Below the pieces are notes generated by a model. It had not been told where the DNA came from. It ran no database searches and was given only the letters and a program-made list of their open reading frames with translations. 64,000 bases of DNA. It comes from Spongilla lacustris. Taxonomy: Eukaryota > Porifera > Demospongiae > Spongillida > Spongillidae. How positions within the stretch are numbered: the first letter of the stretch is position 1; the number at the start of each line of letters is the position of its first letter. The position numbers and the translations under genes were made by a program. Location: NCBI GenBank assembly GCA_949361645.1, contig OX442432.1:5964397-6028396 (forward strand). The letters run 5' to 3'. Below, in pieces: positions 23,711 through 34,520 of the stretch.

Positions 23711-25707
23711 ATGTTATGGTTATTCAGAAATTATTTGATATCTGGGTGGGGTGTGACAATATGGTAGGTGTTTTGATATGGCATGTAAATTTGCGTAGCT
23801 GCATGCATGCATGTATGAAGTGGGTTTGTTCTTTTAAGGCACTAGTAAGAGTATGATCAATTACATTCAAACCATGGCAAAGTATTATGTATTAAGGTTG
23901 TTGGTATGTGATATGTGTGTGTTGGTTCAAAAGCCTTGAGTATCCCTGGAGGATAAATATTGTATTTGTTCAAACAACTGCTGGAAGAGAGGTTACTAGC
24001 TGGTGTGAATTTAAAATGTATTGCCCTGTTGCTGCGAGAATGTGATGGGTAAAACATATTTGGTAGCCTGAAGGTTTAATCAGGTTACTAGGTATTTTCC
24101 AGTGTTGCATCAGTATTTAGGTGATGGGTAGGGTAACCTTACTGGGTGAGTATTTTGGATTGGACAACCACACAGTAGAGAGTAACAAAAGTACCGAACA
24201 TGGGTTTTTAACAGCTATATTTTGTGAGTGAAGTTATTGGCTCATCCTTCCATGACAAAGTGACATGCTCTTTAGTGACAAACAGGCATCTAAGCAGATT
24301 GCTTTCATTGCATGAGAATAATACTTTTGAAACACGCAAATGAATTGTATTAAAATACTAAGCTCTAACAGGAAGTATGTGAATGTTTATCAAAGCTACT
24401 CAACAGTACACCCACCTACAACACCAAATATTTTTTTTACAAACAGTATAAATTTGCATGAAACAACCAAGTCAGAATTCACTGACACTTGAAGATCATC
24501 TCAACATTACATTTAGATCTGAGAATTAGTTTACAAGTCATGCCCAGTTGTAAGTGCTAAAGAGTAGTCCTGATGTAGGTGAAACTGCTCACTCTCTTTC
24601 TTAATGAACAAAGTTGGTTTTAAAACTGATTAGACTTAGCACACATCACAGATTTGAACAGAAGTCACCATGACTCACAAATACACATACACACCAGTTG
24701 AGAGCCATATCTACAGTTCCTATGACATTGAATACTGTTGAATAGAATGCTCAAACAGTTCGGCACTTTTTTTCACACACACACATCGGTAACTAAACAG
24801 CACACTAAGAATTAAGCCTTAGGCTTCAATATTAGTAGGTGCTGTAGGCAGTATACACGCGGCTTCTCTAGTGTTACGGGCATATACCAGTTAGAGCTAG
24901 CTGAAAGGATGTATAGTTTGCTTGATGCATGGACTGCACCAATGTGTGCGTGTACCCGTAGGCCGTGCGTACATTGTATGCCAATAGGCACCCAGTCGTT
25001 CGTGCCTTTAACTCACCAACCATTTGCATCGAAGACATTCTCCAGTGTGGTTTTGTATAACGTAAGGCGAATGACAATCTCGATCTCGTCCACAACACGT
25101 AGCAAGAACGCTAATTGGTGCGCACCGCCCGTATGAATGACCTACGGCGGGTGTATGTTTCTTTTACGAAGAGGTAGTAATACGGCAGCCGCAGGTACGG
25201 TAGTATCTATGATTTCACAAGGATAGCTTAGATCTTTATAAGACTAAATTAAAAAAAAAAACAATTAAAAATTATGCAATACGAGGAGGTGGGGCTCAGT
25301 GGCACGTGATAATGTGCAAGTTGAAGGGGGTGGAGCTAATATGGTCGTTAATGGTTGCGTCACTAGTCTCGGAACGGGACCTGCGTATGTAATGAAGTGT
25401 AACAAGTGCGCATGCGTAACCGTGGTGAAATAGTTGTTGCCTCTTACTTTCAGTTTAAAAGGTGATAAAAATATGATCATTTTGCTTTTGGCTTCGAAAC
25501 GTGTGTCTGAACATGGTTTCACTTTTAAAGTTGTTAATTTGTGTTTATTAAAGTTAATTAAGCATCGTTAATAACTTGTAAATAAAATGATGTAAACACA
25601 TTTGCCTAACCTCAAGTTGTTAGTTTCTAAATATTAGATTTTTTTCATACTCCTATCAAAAGTTATTCCCGTTCAAAAGCATTGCGTTCTTTCATGGACA
25701 CCCGGTA
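23700..25707 (-). repeat. right 2 kb inverted arm
   Basis: Complement of 15115-17110, with small differences (for example the poly-A length near 25250 and some single-base changes). It ends in ACACCCGGTA followed by the TA duplication. Confidence 0.88.
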
Positions 25708-25910
25708 TATGTGTCTGTAGTGAGCATTCGTGTTAGTCTTTGCAACTTGCTGCTATGTAAATGAAATGGATGAGGCCGCTACATAAGTACGATAAAGCCC
25801 TGGCAGGGAGAAAATAAGGAAAAAAATATGGCAGTACAATGTAAGTGGTGATCCATTGATTCCATTTACAGCTGCTCCAGAAGTGGTAGAAAGTGATTAC
25901 TGATCCCTTT
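25708..25910 (+). mobile_element. rest of the split LTR and a second Gag-start copy
   Basis: Continues the LTR that began at 15052. It holds a possible polyadenylation signal (ATAAAG near 25792). At 25846-25900 a segment is about 85 percent like 14712-14766 (GGTGATCCA..CCATTTACAGC), again the beginning of a Gag-like frame, here shifted and stopped. The order gag-pol end, LTR, gag start suggests tandem elements sharing an LTR. Nothing is recognised from 25910 to 26450. Confidence 0.5.
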
Positions 25911-26452
25911 CCCTTCACATTGATCTAGGATATCGTTTTCCATGCGATTTACAAATCTGAGTACGGTGTAAGGTGTGCGTTGGGTATGATTGGCATTAAA
26001 AATCTGGCATATTTCCACTGCAGTGTCCATTAATTTTGCAATGTCACCATGTACTTCCATGTTGGATTATAACAGCTTTGTAATAATCCTATACAATTAT
26101 CCATCTCGCCTGAAGAAGGAACACAATACAGTTCTGAAACCGGTCGCAATCTTGGAAGTTTCAACTTCTCTGATCTGAGCAGTGAAGAATGACAGAACTT
26201 ATGGATGGTGTATGTTAAAGTTAAATTGATATTCATTGTTGCGATTGTCCTTTGCGTGTACCCAATCTATGGCTATGTATGCTAACCACCTTCTAGCAAA
26301 ACAAATCTGTACATGGAACCAAGTACATAACTTTGTACAAACAAAACTGCCTAAACTTCTGATTTAGAGAGAAAAAGAAACAACGAAGAGGCGCCAATCG
26401 AAATAGAGCATAGAAAGTGGGTTGAGAAAAGCAGCAATGTAGCATATACCTC

Positions 26453-26700
26453 TTGTGCATATGCAATTATGCATACATTCAGCAGTACGGAGTTAATGCT
26501 ATTCTGAAGCCGTTTGTTAATGATGTAATCAAGCTTGTCAATATAAGATTTTATATGCTGATGGTAAGTTCGATTTTTATGCAGGGTGTTTCATTTGAAG
26601 TGTCTGGTACAAAAAGGGTGCTGTATGGTACACTGACAGTTGTATCAGCTGAAAATATTTCAGCACAGCTACTTGGGTGCATTTATTGGCTTACAAGTAC
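26453..26700 (+). pseudogene. TNP2-like transposase-derived gene, N-proximal exon fragments
   Basis: Two adjacent open pieces read YGVNAILKPFVNDVIKL and GVSFEVSGTKRVLYGTLTVV, matching in style the N-proximal part of a large metazoan family of uncharacterised, TNP2/CACTA-like transposase-derived proteins (consensus: conserved block, then a strand-rich RxxYGTLxxVxADxxxA segment). A short intron with GTAAGT and TTATGCAG ends may lie at about 26560-26585. The piece is followed by an unrelated minus-strand exon, so the gene is interrupted or rearranged here. Confidence 0.45.
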
Positions 26701-26971
26701 TCAACCAGCAGTTCATTAAATTGTGCCACAATGAGCAGCGTTGAGGTGGGGCATGAAGCCACACCCACATCCATGACCTCATAACCCGCTGTGAGGTATG
26801 GCCCACGTGCCCCACCTCCATCCACCAGGCATGGGGCAGCCTGGCCTAGCTGTACAATGTTTCCAGGGCAAAGGAAATCTTTGCCCTGGAAAACCCATCT
26901 GGTAGACGAGGCAGTTCCTGTGACAGTACATATGCAGGACACTATGGTCCCAGGACAGATGTTTGTAGGAA
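26695..26971 (-). CDS. Ig-like, cysteine-rich extracellular domain exon
   Basis: A 277-base minus-strand exon with an acceptor (CCGCAG at 26977-26972) and donor (GTAAGC at 26694-26689). It encodes a single Ig-like domain: ICPGTIVSCICTVTGTASST, then RWVFQG, with the Cys-x-Cys and Trp expected of the core, and more cysteines after it. Proteins with many such domains are typical of sponge secreted and receptor proteins; this is from family knowledge, not searched. No neighbouring exon is recognisable, so it may be a stranded exon of a broken gene. Confidence 0.45.
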
Positions 26972-26989
26972 CTGCGGGATCACAGACAT

Positions 26990-27960
26990 ACTTGGGCCAT
27001 CAATGTGTTGGACTGTACATATGATTTACAAGTAAAGCACACCACATCATTGTAAACCTTGTGTGCCCTTCACGAATGCGTCATCATCTGTAGCCGGTGG
27101 CCCCAAAATCATGGATGGTCCCCTCAAACCCAATGCGTGCTAGGTAAGTGCACTTGCCTGCCTAGCTATAGCTACAGGCAGAGATAATATGCATGTATAC
27201 TACCTCTGCTACAGGCTTCTATAGTTCACCTTGTATTTCAAGCCCATGAAGGGTCAGGCATATGCCTTCACTAAGGCTTTCGTCGTTTTGAAGCGAACAC
27301 ACAAATAAATATCATTTTACACGAACTACATTCATGTACATGTACATTAAGTGTACACTAGTCTATTTTGTAACGTTTTTAACCGCGTTCCTTTTAACAG
27401 CAGCTACATTTATCCATGACAACAAATATAGTGGGAATGATATAAATGCCACACTTAGTGGATAACTCTCAGTTACATATACATGTAGGTCATTTCCTCG
27501 CATTGCATGGCATACGCAGATGCATATAGCAAATCAGATGTGTAAAGAACAATTCCCTTGCACCACTATGGCACTGATGTGTACCTGTTAAATAAAAGTC
27601 AAATTAAAAATGACCGGTATTGCCATTGGTACTCCAATTATGTCAAATTAATAAACTTGGTTCATGTAGTAGAATCCTGTTGGCTTTGTGTTGTGCTGAT
27701 TGTTGTGACATGAAGGAATGTATATACCAAATAAAGCAAGCATCTTATCTACACTGTTGCAACTTAGGACCACCTTTGACCACACCCAAATTCAAACATC
27801 AGTTCTTAGGTTCATATGTATTGTTTTGTTCTACCACTTACATTTTGGTAATCTTGAATTATGTACATCAGCTTAGCACATTCAGCTATACGTGCAAGCC
27901 GTGATTGCTTAGCCACCAAGACATCAATTCAGTTAAATGTGAGTTTAAGTGTACATTTCA
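26990..27960. other. mostly unassigned, possible decayed exon of the TNP2-like gene
   Basis: About 1 kb without a clear gene. A stretch at 27610-27760 has cysteines and short hydrophobic frames that could correspond to the zinc-binding segment of the TNP2-like family, but stops interrupt it. Confidence 0.35.
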
Positions 27961-28655
27961 GCATAATTTCCTGTCACATACATAGTTTAGTGACGTCCTT
28001 ATGAGGCTGCGGGATAAGGATTCCTACAACACTCTGGTTGTGGAACTTCATGGACCTGATAATGAGCACTACGCAAGGACATATGGCATGTATCCTAAAT
28101 ACTATACCAAACTTTCATGTCCTTGAAGGTTGTGTTCCAGATATTATGCATATCTTTTTGGAGGGCGTTTGCCGTTTGATATTGAAGGTTCTTTTGATAT
28201 ACATCATTTGCACACAACGGTATATCAGCATTGAAATCTTCAATAGTAGATTGTCTGCACTTGACTTTGGCCACTGTGATTCAACCAATATTCCCACACC
28301 ACTTAAGGTTCTACGCAGTGATGAACGGTGGTGTCATTCTATTCATCATGGAACTAGTGTTTTTGTCAAAGATAACACGGGCTATGATAGAGCAGCTTCC
28401 TGAAATGGTAGAATCCTTTCTGGAAACATACAAGAAGCTGTATGGGCAGAACATCACACCAAAAATGCATTACATGTGTCATTTGCACAGCTGGATGAAG
28501 AAGTACGTTAATGAAACAATGTTTACATATTGTAAATTGTCTTATCATCACTAGGAAGATGCGGTCCTCTATATCATGTGTGGTGTATGAGATTCGAAGC
28601 CAAGCATACATACTTCAAAAGAGCAGCAGCTTCCTGAAATGGCAGAATCCTTTCT
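27937..28655 (+). pseudogene. TNP2-like gene fragment, copy A
   Basis: Encodes, in pieces, RLRDKDSYNTLVVELHGPDN, then VPDIMHIFLEGVCRLILKVL with ALDFGHCDSTNIP, then ITPKMHYMCHLHSWMKK. These are the hallmark blocks of TNP2/CACTA-like transposase-derived proteins (HYARTYG, DxMHDxLEGV, FDYG, PKxHxxxHY). The frame changes by one base near 28085-28095, between the TYGM and PNFHV blocks. The middle exon (starting LPFIIGDKV in other copies) is missing, its ends being fused directly at 28307. The end near 28610-28660 is joined to the start of copy B. Confidence 0.6.
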
Positions 28656-29408
28656 GGAATGTGAGTTTAAGTGTACATAATGCGTAAAATCTCCTGTCAC
28701 ATACATAGTTTAGTGAAGTCCTTATGAAGCTGCGGGATAAGGATTCCTACAACACTCTGGTTGTGGAACTTGATGGACCTGATAATGAGCACTACGCAAG
28801 GACATATGGCATGTATCCTAAATACTATACCAAACTTTCATGCCCTTGAAGGTTGTGTTCCAGATATTATGCATATCTTTTTGGAGGGCGTTTGCCGTTT
28901 GATATTGAAGGTTCTTTTGATATACATCATTTGCACACAACGGTATATCAGCATTGAAATCGTCAATAGTAGATTGTCTGCACTTGACTTTGGCCACTGT
29001 GGTTCAACCAATATTCCCACACTAAGGGTAAAAATCCGTTTAAGAACCACGTTTACTTTCAGAAATCACGGCTCTCTTTACACACCGAATTTTGTTATTA
29101 TTTCTTTAAAACCCATTTCCAAATTCATCAAAGAACATGGATAAACTATTTGTTTGTATAGGGGGGGGGGGGGGGGGGGGGGTTGGGAGTGTGTGACCTA
29201 ATAAGAACCAATGGTCTAAATAGCATCACTGATGGGCTTACTGTTAAGTTAGACTTATTACAGCTGGATTAAATGTTTGCTTCAACCACTAGCTCAATCA
29301 ATGATCAATACCTACATGTAACTGCTGATGCGGATGTGAATGCACACATACAAGCACACAGGTTGTAAAAGGTGCAGGTTCGAAATATTGGTGTGATGTG
29401 AGTGACAT

Positions 29409-32211
29409 CTATATAAGAGCCTCCACAGTCTCCATAGGGGTAGGGGTAGTAATAGTCTTGGCAAGCCACTGGTGCCCTGGCTGCTTCTCCATGACATCCT
29501 TTAGGAAGGTAACAAGCATACTGGAGGTCACTCCCTTCGAACTAATCCCGAGCTTTGAGTCTAATTGCTTCCTAGTGACATATGACTTCCACTCTTGCTT
29601 ATTTAACTTTTGTGCTTTAATGAACTGACTCAAGATACTCTTTGTAATAATGCAGGTAGCTAAGTTGAAACTGGCAGGTAAAAAGCCCAGGGACTCAAGA
29701 AGAGTGACAACCATGTGCTGCTCTTCTAACATCTTTGCCTTGTCCTGTGCCTTTTTGGCAGCCTCTTCCTCTCTCTTTCTCTTCTTTTTCAAGTTGTTTG
29801 GCCTTCTCCTGTTCTGCCTCCCTTTCTTTATCTAATTGCTCTGCCAACATGGCCAATCTTGAGGGTGCTGTACAATCCCGTGGGGCACTTAATCTCTCTC
29901 CAGTGGCCTTATGGATCTTAGGTCCACGAGCCTTCTTCCTGCTTGTGAATGGCCATCGTCACCTGCACCATCAACTGCATCATCACCACAGCCAGCCCTC
30001 TCAAGCCATTCTTCAATCTTCTCTTGCCACCATGGCTTGGCAAGGATTGCATCCTCTGGTAAGTCCAATGATACTTCGTACCTCTCCACCCTATGCAGCA
30101 AGTCCATCACATCATCAGCTGTGACAGTCTGCTCAATCTCAGCTGAGTCAATGATGGTGTTAATGGATTCTTGCAGGCGAGGCGATGATAACATGCCCCT
30201 CACAGTGATGATATCCCTTGCTACCGTTTCTGACTGGATGTCATACTCTTCTGCCACAGCAAGAACTGCCAGATCGTCTTCTGTACAAGTGAAGGACTCA
30301 GAAATTGTAAGCTTGTCCTTGTTCTCCACCACCCACTTAGAATTAAAAGGGTATAAACTACTCTTCTTCATACCCTGTCTGGCCAACTCATTTCCCTCCA
30401 TAATCTTCTCCCATATGACCTGGAACCACTTACATAGATCATATTTGCTCATGGCTACTCCTGGCATGGCCAACTGGTACAGGTCTACAAAGGCCCGCCA
30501 TTCCCCTTTGAGTACCTTGAAAACTGCCACATCCAAAGGCTGGAGGGCACTGGATGTATGGGAAGGCATTTTTATCACCTTGATCTTGGCATCAGCCATC
30601 TTATGAAGGGACTTCCAGCTATAGCAGTGGCTCCCAAATCCATCGAGAACAAGGATGACATGCTTGTTCTGATTACCTATAGCCTCCCTCATCTTGTTCA
30701 CCTACAACAAAGACATGATAGATATGAATAAATCATGGATGGACAGTTAGACCTACCTGGTTTATGATCCATGGTGTCACCTTCTCATCCCATGTCTCAT
30801 CATTCATGTAACCACATGGAGTCATGGCCCACCCTGTTCCTTCCTTCAGGCATTTCAGATCTTCCCTCCCATCAGGATGTCTTAGAATCTGTTTCTTATC
30901 CACCTCCTGCCCCTCTAATAGGAGGAAGCTGTCATAGATGTAATCACCAGCACTGATCACATTGACTGATGTACAGCGACTCTTTCCAGATCCCTTATTC
31001 CTCACTTTTTTGACATCTCGTTTCCCTCTTTTAGATATGATCAAACCACCATGAATGTCCTGTGTGATGTTGGTCTCATCCAGGTTGGCAATGAGGTTTG
31101 GATCCATCTCCATTAGGTCATCTACAGTCAAGCATTCATCAATTACCTTCTGAAGTATGGTAAAATACTCACTGATCTGGGTAGCATTCATCCCTCCAGC
31201 CCTTAGCCGCTGGAAGGCTTGAGACCTCATTTTGGCAAGCTATGGATAACGGCGGAAAAGGCCAGCCAGCCATCTGTATGTGGCCTTGAACCCCTGCATT
31301 CCATAGGCAGCAGCCAGCCGCTGGGTTAACCACATCATGTTCTTCATATTGAGGCCAAAGCCGTGGTCATCCATGTCGGTTGCATATTGCACAATTTTAT
31401 GCTCAACATCCTTCCCTAGAACACATTGGCGGCCCTGATGAGTATCCAGATCCCTCTTCCCCAGTAGTGTCTTGGTAAGCACAGACCTAGCCACCTTATA
31501 CTTCATGGCAATGCATTTCTGAGATGGCCATACTCCTCCCCACTCCTGAGGTGCAGCCTCACCATTCACCCTCAGTGTCTTCAATTCTTCAGCACATTTG
31601 ACAGCTTCGGTCAATCGAACATGGGCTTCACCTAGTGAATAGTTAGTACGCTGCAGCTTTTGGCTCCTGACTTTCACCCCCTTCTTTTTCTTCTTTATGG
31701 CTCTCTTGGTCTTGTTCTCCTTACCAGTAGGTCTGACAGTAGATTGCCGAACATGTAAGGCATTAGAGGCTTGGCCAATAAGCTGGGCCAGGGGCTTCCT
31801 CCCTCCACCCTTAGCATTCTTAGGAGGTCTCCCACCCCTGGACGACTGTGGCTGTTCGTGATCTTTCTCAATCATAGCCCTAGTTGCTGCTTCCTCCTGT
31901 AAGATAATCGTAGCCATATCCTGTGCTTTATCATGGATGTCATGGGCTTTGATCAGGGATGGGAACTCTAAGAGATGTTTCACTTTCGACCGAGAAATAA
32001 CTTGTTGAAAGCGACGACCCTGAAGGGCTTCGATAAAAGTGTCATAATGCTCCTTCTTAACACCAACCTTAACACCCTTGTCGTGACACAAGCGTCGCTG
32101 AAACTCACTGAACGTCATAATGCTCCTTCTTAACACCAACCTTAACACCCTTGTCGTGACACAAGCGTCGCTGAAACTCACTGAACGGGTAGGCAGTTTT
32201 AGCATCTTCAA
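29409..32211 (-). pseudogene. pogo/Tigger DDE transposase, broken
   Basis: Read from the minus strand: N-terminal segments with basic stretches (GRPPKN, KKKKKG) and an HTH ending WLAGLFRR; then the DDE_1 catalytic domain with NLDETNIT, VILVLDGFGSHCY and SALQPLDVAVFK. A TAG at 31242-31240 interrupts the frame between the HTH and the catalytic part. A 55-base intron (GTAGGT to TTGTAG) lies at 30756-30702. After 29889 the frame changes again and a Lys/Glu-rich tail continues to 29409. The N-terminus contains a 74-bp direct duplication at 32041-32188. The element looks inactive. Confidence 0.85.
32041..32188. repeat. 74-bp tandem duplication inside the Tigger gene
   Basis: Two copies of a segment containing CATAATGCTCCTTCTTAACA and CTGAAACTCACTGAACG lie head to tail, so the first codons of the transposase occur twice in different frames. 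Confidence 0.9.
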
Positions 32212-33416
32212 GATTGGAGTAGTACCGCAGAGCCGCCATAATTGCGGGTTTACAAATTACTATAATGTAGCAATAAAGCTAAAGTCTATTTTAATATTAC
32301 ACCTAAGCGTCAAAAAGAAACAAGTCATGGCCGTGTTTAGCTCCGAGTGGAGGATGAACACAAGAGCGGAGGAACCGAAGCCAACAAGGCTGGTTTCGGT
32401 TGTTGTTTTCGTCCAAATACTTTCCCGCCCCTCCCCCCGCTTGTACTAGAAGCTGAACAAGAGCAAGAAGGAAAATAACAAAGGCTACATGGTTTTGGTT
32501 TGTTTCGCTTTTGAAAAAACTCGTCACCCTTACGCAGTACGCACAGTCCCCCTACCCCCCCTTCCGGTTCTTATTAGGACATTGGTTCTTAAATGGAAAA
32601 TTACCCTTACTCACAAGAACACATTTGAGAAAAGGATCCTTTTCACAATCAGGTAAGTTTTATTTTGACATTTAATTATTAGCTAGCTGTTTTTATAATA
32701 ACTCATCTGTTATTGCAGCTGCTCAAATGTAGTGTCTGTGCAGGGCTTTGCCATTCATTATAGGAGACAAGGTTCTACGCAGTGATTTGATATTCAAGCT
32801 TCACACGAACGGTATGTCAGCATTGAAATCTTCAATAGTAGATTGTCTGCATTTGACTTTGGCCACTGTGATTCAACCAATATTCTCACACCACTCACAA
32901 GAACACATTTGCAAAAAGGATCCTTTTAACAATCAGGTAGGTTTTATATTTTAATTATTAATTTTTAGCTAGCTGTTTATAATAACTCATCTGTTATTGC
33001 AGCTGCTCAAATGTGGTGTCTGTGCAGGGTTTTTCCCATTCATTATAAGAGACAAGGTTCTACGCAGTGATGAACGGTGGTGTCATTTTATGACATTACT
33101 ATTCATCATGGAACTAGTGTTTTCGTCAAAGATAACACGGGCTATGATAGAGCAGCTTCCTGAAATGGTAGAATCCTTTCTGGAAACATACAAGAAGCTG
33201 TATGGGCAGAACATCACACCAAAAATGCATTACATGTGTCATTTGCACAGCTGGATGAAGAAGTACGTTAATGAAACAATGTTTATATATTGTAAAATTG
33301 TCTTATCATCACTAGATGCGGTCCTCTATATCATGTGTGGTGTATGAGATTCGAAGCCAAGCATACATACTTCAAAAGAGCAGCAGCTTCCTGAAATGGT
33401 AGAATCCTTTCTGGAA

Positions 33417-34520
33417 TGTGAGTTTAAGTGTACATAAAGCGTAATATCTCCTGTCACACATATAGTTTAGTGAAGTCCTTATGAAGCTGCGGGATAAGGA
33501 TTCCTACAACACTCTGGTTGTGGAACTTTATGGACCTGATAATGAGCACTACGCAAGGACATATGGCATGTATCCTAAATACTATACCAAACTTTTATGT
33601 CCTTGAAGGTTGTGTTCCAGATATTATGCATATCTTTTTGGAGGGCGTTTGCCGTTTGATATTGAAGGTTCTTTTGATATACATCATTTGCACACAACGG
33701 TATATCAGCATTGAAATCGTCAATAGTAGATTGTCTGCACTTGACTTTGGCCACTGTGGTTCAACCAATATTCCCACACTACTCACAAGAACACATTTGC
33801 AAAAAGGATCCTTTTCACAATCAGGTAGGTTTTATTTGAAATTTAATTATCAGCTAGCTGTTTTAAATGTAGTGTCTGTGCAGGGTTTGCCATTCATTAT
33901 AGGAGACAAGGTTCTACGCAGTGATTTGATATTCAAGCTTCACACGAACGGTATATCGGCATTGAAATCTTCAATAGTGGATTGTCTGCATTTGACTTTG
34001 GCCACTGTGATTCAACCAATACTCCCACACCACTCACAAGAACACATTTGCGAAAAGGATCCTTTTCACAATCAGGTAGGTTTTATATTTTGATTATTAA
34101 TTTTTAGCTAGCTATTTATAATAACTCATCTGTTATTGCAGCTGCTCAAATGTGGTGTCTGTGCAGGGGTTTTCCCATTCATTATAAGAGACAAGGTTCT
34201 ACGCAGTGATGAACGGTGGTGTCATTTTATGACATTACTATTCATCATGGAACTAGTGTTTTCGTCAAAGATAACACATGCTATGATGAGCAGCTTTCTG
34301 AAATGGTAGAATCCTTTCTGGAAACATACAAGAAGCTGTATGGACAGAACATCACACCAAAAATGCATTAGATGTGTCATTCAATGCTTACATATTGTAA
34401 ATTGTCTTATCATCACTAGGAAGATGCGATCCTCTATATCATGTGTGGTGTATGAGATTCGAAGCCAAGCATACATACTTCAAAAGAGCAGCAGCTTCCT
34501 GAAATGGTAGAATCCTTTCT
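33417..34520 (+). pseudogene. TNP2-like gene fragment, copy C
   Basis: Same block order as copy B without the transposon. It contains the empty Tigger site. Exon-like blocks are bordered by AATCAGGTAGG donors and TTATTGCAG acceptors. In the last block a TAG (about 34369-34371) replaces the TAC of the other copies, and the following part is shortened. The one-base frameshift near the TYGM block is present. Confidence 0.6.

Larger units (their letters stand above)
15115..25707. mobile_element. 10.6 kb inverted-repeat Tc1/mariner-type element
   Basis: Both ends read TACCGGGTGTCCACGAAAGA inward, one as the complement with a single mismatch, and are flanked by a TA duplication at 15113-15114 and 25708-25709. 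The left arm 15115-17110 and the right arm 23700-25707 are nearly identical inverted copies of about 2 kb. Inside them lie inverted CA-rich arrays, a mariner-type transposase pseudogene on the minus strand (19260-20303), and a 2.9 kb AT-rich centre. The ends and TA target fit the Tc1/mariner superfamily, but the size and arms are far beyond normal. It may be one giant element or a foldback composite of two copies that captured central DNA. Confidence 0.78.
29025..32607 (-). mobile_element. 3.6 kb pogo/Tigger transposon, TA target duplication
   Basis: Ends are inverted: AGGGTAAAAATCCGTTTAAG at 29025 and its near-complement (AGGGTAATTTTCCATTTAAG read inward) ending at 32607. The TA at 29023-29024 is duplicated at 32608-32609. 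The sister copy C at 33770-33790 shows the uninterrupted site (CCCACACTACTCACAAG). Subterminal AATAAGAACC words occur near both ends. A poly-G run lies at 29161-29182. The element carries one transposase gene on the minus strand. Confidence 0.9.
28656..33416 (+). pseudogene. TNP2-like gene fragment, copy B, split by Tigger
   Basis: Copy B starts like copy A (28656-29022) and continues after the Tigger element at 32610-33416. The second part has exons preceded by TTATTGCAG and followed by GTAGG/GTAAG donors, encoding the CAG..PFIIRDKVLRSDERWCHF and QLPEMVESFLETYKKLYGQN blocks, with partial duplicates of an exon fragment around 32780-32900. It shares the one-base frameshift with copy A. Confidence 0.6.

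Noticed and set aside
26030..26236. Minus-strand frame near a CCTGAAGAAGGA motif as a retroelement end
   Set aside because: The motif resembles a sequence often seen at ends of some retroelements, but the frame is short and nothing else supports it.
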